DNA of 6,045 bases from positions 1 through 6,045 of the forward strand of contig JAKLEK010000092.1 of the NCBI GenBank assembly GCA_022703115.1, written 5' to 3'. Source of the DNA: Elusimicrobiota bacterium. GTDB lineage: Bacteria > Elusimicrobiota > Elusimicrobia > Elusimicrobiales > UBA9959. The translations under genes were made by a program, and so were the position numbers. Of this stretch, positions 3,666 to 6,045 are shown one piece after another. Positions within the stretch are counted from its first letter, which is position 1; the number at the start of each line of letters is the position of its first letter. The notes under the pieces were generated by a model, which did not search any database, was not told where the DNA came from, and saw only the letters and a program-made list of their open reading frames with translations.

Positions 3666-6045
3666 ATGAAAAAATTTATTTTCTCCAACATTCTGTGGGG
3701 CGTGGGCATGACTCTTGCCGCGCTGTTCTTCTACTATTCCGGGACCGGCATAGAACCTCTGGAACTTAAGTTCTACGATTTCAGGACCCAGCTCAACGCC
3801 CGGCCGCCGGCCAAGAGCGAGATAGCGATAATCGAGATCAACGACGACAGCATCGCCAAGATCGGCCGCTGGCCCTGGCCGCGGTCCAACATAGCGGAAA
3901 TGCTCACCCGGCTCTCGACCGAAGCGGCGAAACCGGCCGTCATCGGCCTGAACATATTGTTCTCCGAACCGGAACGGAACAGGGACCTGGAAACGGCGAC
4001 CGACAGGCTGCGCAGCAGATACGCGCAGCTCCTGGCGGAAAAGAAGATAAAAGAGACCACGAAGGACTCCCCTTTCGAGAAGATGCTTTCCGAGATCAGG
4101 GACGACATGGACAACGACGCCAAGCTGGCGGCCGCGATAGCGGGAGCGGGGAACGTGGTCCTCCCCATGTACTTTAAAACGGACGAGATAGTGGCCAAGC
4201 TTCCCCCGGAGCCTGACTGGCTGAAGCAGTACGCGGCGGGCGTGGCCCCGTCCTTCGACGCGACGGACCCGGTCATAGAAGGGTCCGACCTTACGGTCCC
4301 CATACAGGTGCTGGCTTCTTCGGCCGCCGGCGTCGGGCACGTGAACATCTTCAACGACAACGACGGCAGCGTCAGGAAAGAATACCCTTTCATACCTTAC
4401 AATAAGAGTTTCTATCCGTCCTTCGCGGAGGAACTGGCCAGGACCTACCTTAAGCTCAAACCGTCGGAAGCGTCGATCACCCCTGGACGGCTCCTGACCC
4501 TGGGAGGAAGGAAAGTGACCCTGGACGACGCCTCGGCCATTCACATAGCCTTCAACGAGCGCGGCTCCTCCTTCAAATACTATTCCTTCTACGACGTCCT
4601 CAACGGGAAAGTGGTGCCGGAAGCTTTCAAGGACAAGATAGTCCTTATAGGCCTGACCGCCCAGGGAATAGGGACCCTGTACGTGACGCCGGTGGAAAGG
4701 AACCTGCCGGCAGTGGAATTCTCCGCGAACGTCACGGAGAACATCCTGCACGGCCACTTCGTGACCCGTCCCGAGTGGGCCTCGCAGCTGGAACCGGGAC
4801 TGATCGCTCTTATCGGCCTCTTCATAACCCTTCTTCTGCCCAGGATGAAAGCCGGACTCGGAGCGGTGTTCGCCTCCCTGCTGCTGATCGCGCTGATAGG
4901 GAGCGGCGTTTTCCTGTTCTCAAGCAAGGGCATGTGGGTCAAGACCGCGTATCCCGCCTTCCTGCTGATCGCGGGATACATATTCATAGTCAGCAAGCGG
5001 TTCTTCTCGACCGAGAAGCGCAAGGAACTTATCGAAGTCTCCGCGATAGAGACCAACAAAATGCTCGGGCTTTCATTCCAGGGCCAGGGCATGCTGGACC
5101 TGGCCTTCGAGAAGTTCAGGAGCTGTCCGGTCGACGACGGGATGAAAGAGCTGCTCTACAACCTGGCGCTGGATTTCGAAAGGAAACGCCAGTTCAACAA
5201 GGCGGTCGCCGTATACGGGCATATCTCGGCCAAGGACCCGGACTACAAGGATATAAAGAACAAGATAGAACTGCTCACCAAAGCGTCCGAAGGGGCGGTC
5301 TTCGGCGGAGCCATAGGCAAGGGGACCAACGACTCCACGATGCTCGTCGCCGGCTCATCCACGATCCCTACCCTGGGACGCTACGAAATAACCAAGGAGC
5401 TCGGAAAGGGCGCCATGGGCATAGTCTATCTTGGCCGCGACCCCAAGATAAACAGGACCGTTGCGATAAAGACCCTGCGGTTCGAGGAAGGGATGGACGA
5501 GAAGACCCTCAAGGAGATGAAGGACCGCTTCTTCCGAGAGGCCCAGGCCGCCGGGAACCTGTCCCATCCCAATATCGTGAAGATATACGACGCGGGAGAG
5601 GAGCAGGACATAGCCTATATGGCCATGGAACTGCTGAAAGGCGAGGACCTGAAGAAGTGGGCGACGAAGGGAAATCTGCTGCCGGTGGAAAAAACGCTAG
5701 AGTATATCGCCACCTCCGCCGAAGCCCTGGATTACGCCCACAGGAACGGCGTCGTACACCGGGACATAAAACCCGCGAACATCATGCTGCTCGAGAACGG
5801 GGAACTGAGGGTGGCGGATTTCGGCATAGCCAGGCTGCAGGCCTCATCGAAGACAGCTACGGGTACCGTGCTCGGCACACCGTATTACATAAGCCCTGAG
5901 CAGATCGCCGGCAAGAAAGTCGACGGCCGCGCCGACCTGTTCTCACTCGGAGTGACGCTGTACGAGTTGCTCACCGGGGAAAGGCCCTGGAAAGGGGGGG
6001 AAGCGGTCGGAACGCTTTTCTTTCAGATAAGTTCGGACCCCTACC
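3666..6045 (+). CDS. CHASE2-sensor transmembrane Ser/Thr protein kinase (3' end outside window)
   Basis: From ATG 3666 (GGAGG at 3653-3657) 793 codons are open to the window edge. Residues 5-23 are a membrane segment. Residues about 27-370 form an extracytoplasmic CHASE2 domain with typical motifs: ELKFYDFR (33-40), AIIEINDDSI (54-63), GRWPWPRS (67-74), VIGLNILFSEPE (92-103), GHVNIFNDNDGSVRKEYPFI (224-243) and KDKIVLIGLTA (322-332). A charged insert (about 104-150) interrupts it. Three further membrane segments follow (about 377-391, 398-418, 427-443). Residues about 460-535 look like TPR helices (LGLSFQGQGMLDLAFEKF; LYNLALDFERKRQFNKAVAVY). A Ser/Thr kinase domain begins near 573: GKGAMGIVY (580-588), Lys602 in VAIK, Glu625, HRDIKPAN (698-705), DFG (718-720), SPE (743-745) and DLFS (757-760). 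It is cut before the C-lobe ends. Thr730, Thr732, Thr734 and Thr738 are candidate activation-loop sites. The order suggests an outside signal relayed through the membrane to a cytoplasmic kinase. It is probably cotranscribed with the preceding kinase gene. The C-terminus is unseen, so more domains may follow. Confidence 0.92.
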   Translation, partial: MKKFIFSNILWGVGMTLAALFFYYSGTGIEPLELKFYDFRTQLNARPPAKSEIAIIEINDDSIAKIGRWPWPRSNIAEMLTRLSTEAAKPAVIGLNILFSEPERNRDLETATDRLRSRYAQLLAEKKIKETTKDSPFEKMLSEIRDDMDNDAKLAAAIAGAGNVVLPMYFKTDEIVAKLPPEPDWLKQYAAGVAPSFDATDPVIEGSDLTVPIQVLASSAAGVGHVNIFNDNDGSVRKEYPFIPYNKSFYPSFAEELARTYLKLKPSEASITPGRLLTLGGRKVTLDDASAIHIAFNERGSSFKYYSFYDVLNGKVVPEAFKDKIVLIGLTAQGIGTLYVTPVERNLPAVEFSANVTENILHGHFVTRPEWASQLEPGLIALIGLFITLLLPRMKAGLGAVFASLLLIALIGSGVFLFSSKGMWVKTAYPAFLLIAGYIFIVSKRFFSTEKRKELIEVSAIETNKMLGLSFQGQGMLDLAFEKFRSCPVDDGMKELLYNLALDFERKRQFNKAVAVYGHISAKDPDYKDIKNKIELLTKASEGAVFGGAIGKGTNDSTMLVAGSSTIPTLGRYEITKELGKGAMGIVYLGRDPKINRTVAIKTLRFEEGMDEKTLKEMKDRFFREAQAAGNLSHPNIVKIYDAGEEQDIAYMAMELLKGEDLKKWATKGNLLPVEKTLEYIATSAEALDYAHRNGVVHRDIKPANIMLLENGELRVADFGIARLQASSKTATGTVLGTPYYISPEQIAGKKVDGRADLFSLGVTLYELLTGERPWKGGEAVGTLFFQISSDPY

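Noticed and set aside
3570..4757. Long minus-strand open frame (395 codons) opposite the CHASE2 region
   Set aside because: It is antisense to a gene with clear CHASE2 motifs. Its translation is rich in Arg, Gly and Val with no recognisable domain, as expected of a mirror frame in GC-rich DNA.
4775..5899. Plus-strand open frame (374 codons) in a second frame over the kinase domain
   Set aside because: It overlaps the real frame carrying all kinase motifs. Its product is Arg/Gly-rich low-complexity sequence without motifs.

Overview
This is a GC-rich (roughly 60% by eye), gene-dense bacterial window built almost entirely from signal-transduction genes. No mobile element, CRISPR array, tRNA or rRNA was seen. 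The coding strands use ATA (Ile) and AGG (Arg) codons often despite the high GC. The protein set is an excisionase-like HTH joined to a receiver, a receiver joined to a GGDEF-like domain, and Hanks-type Ser/Thr kinases including a CHASE2 kinase. That mix fits environmental lineages such as Elusimicrobiota, or possibly Omnitrophota or a deltaproteobacterial group. This taxonomic guess is inference and is weakly held.

Layout. Positions 1-400 (minus strand) hold the 5' part of a regulator with an N-terminal MerR/excisionase-type DNA-binding domain followed by a receiver domain that appears to lack its phosphoacceptor aspartate; the gene runs off the left edge. Positions 401-649 form a divergent control region with a consensus -10 hexamer on each strand. 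Three genes follow on the plus strand: a receiver-GGDEF-like protein with probable TTG start (650-1582); a Ser/Thr kinase whose C-terminal half is a polytopic membrane module of no family I recognise (1604-3607); and a CHASE2-transmembrane-TPR-like-Ser/Thr kinase fusion that is still open at the right edge (3666-6045). Gaps between the plus-strand genes are 21 and 58 nt, so one transcript from the promoter near 560-588 is likely. The second gap carries a strong imperfect hairpin just upstream of the kinase ribosome binding site.

How they may work together. Both kinases keep all the catalytic motifs (glycine loop, VAIK-type lysine, HRDIKP.N, DFG, SPE) and have Thr/Ser in the activation loop, so both should be active. 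One is tethered through a C-terminal multi-pass module. The other has an N-terminal extracytoplasmic CHASE2 sensor. The two receiver proteins look like outputs: one appears intact for phosphorylation and has a GGDDF variant of the cyclase signature, while the other appears phosphorylation-blind and DNA-binding. An operon that combines eukaryote-like kinases with two-component or c-di-GMP-type parts is the most interesting reading, but any cross-talk is inference from gene order only.
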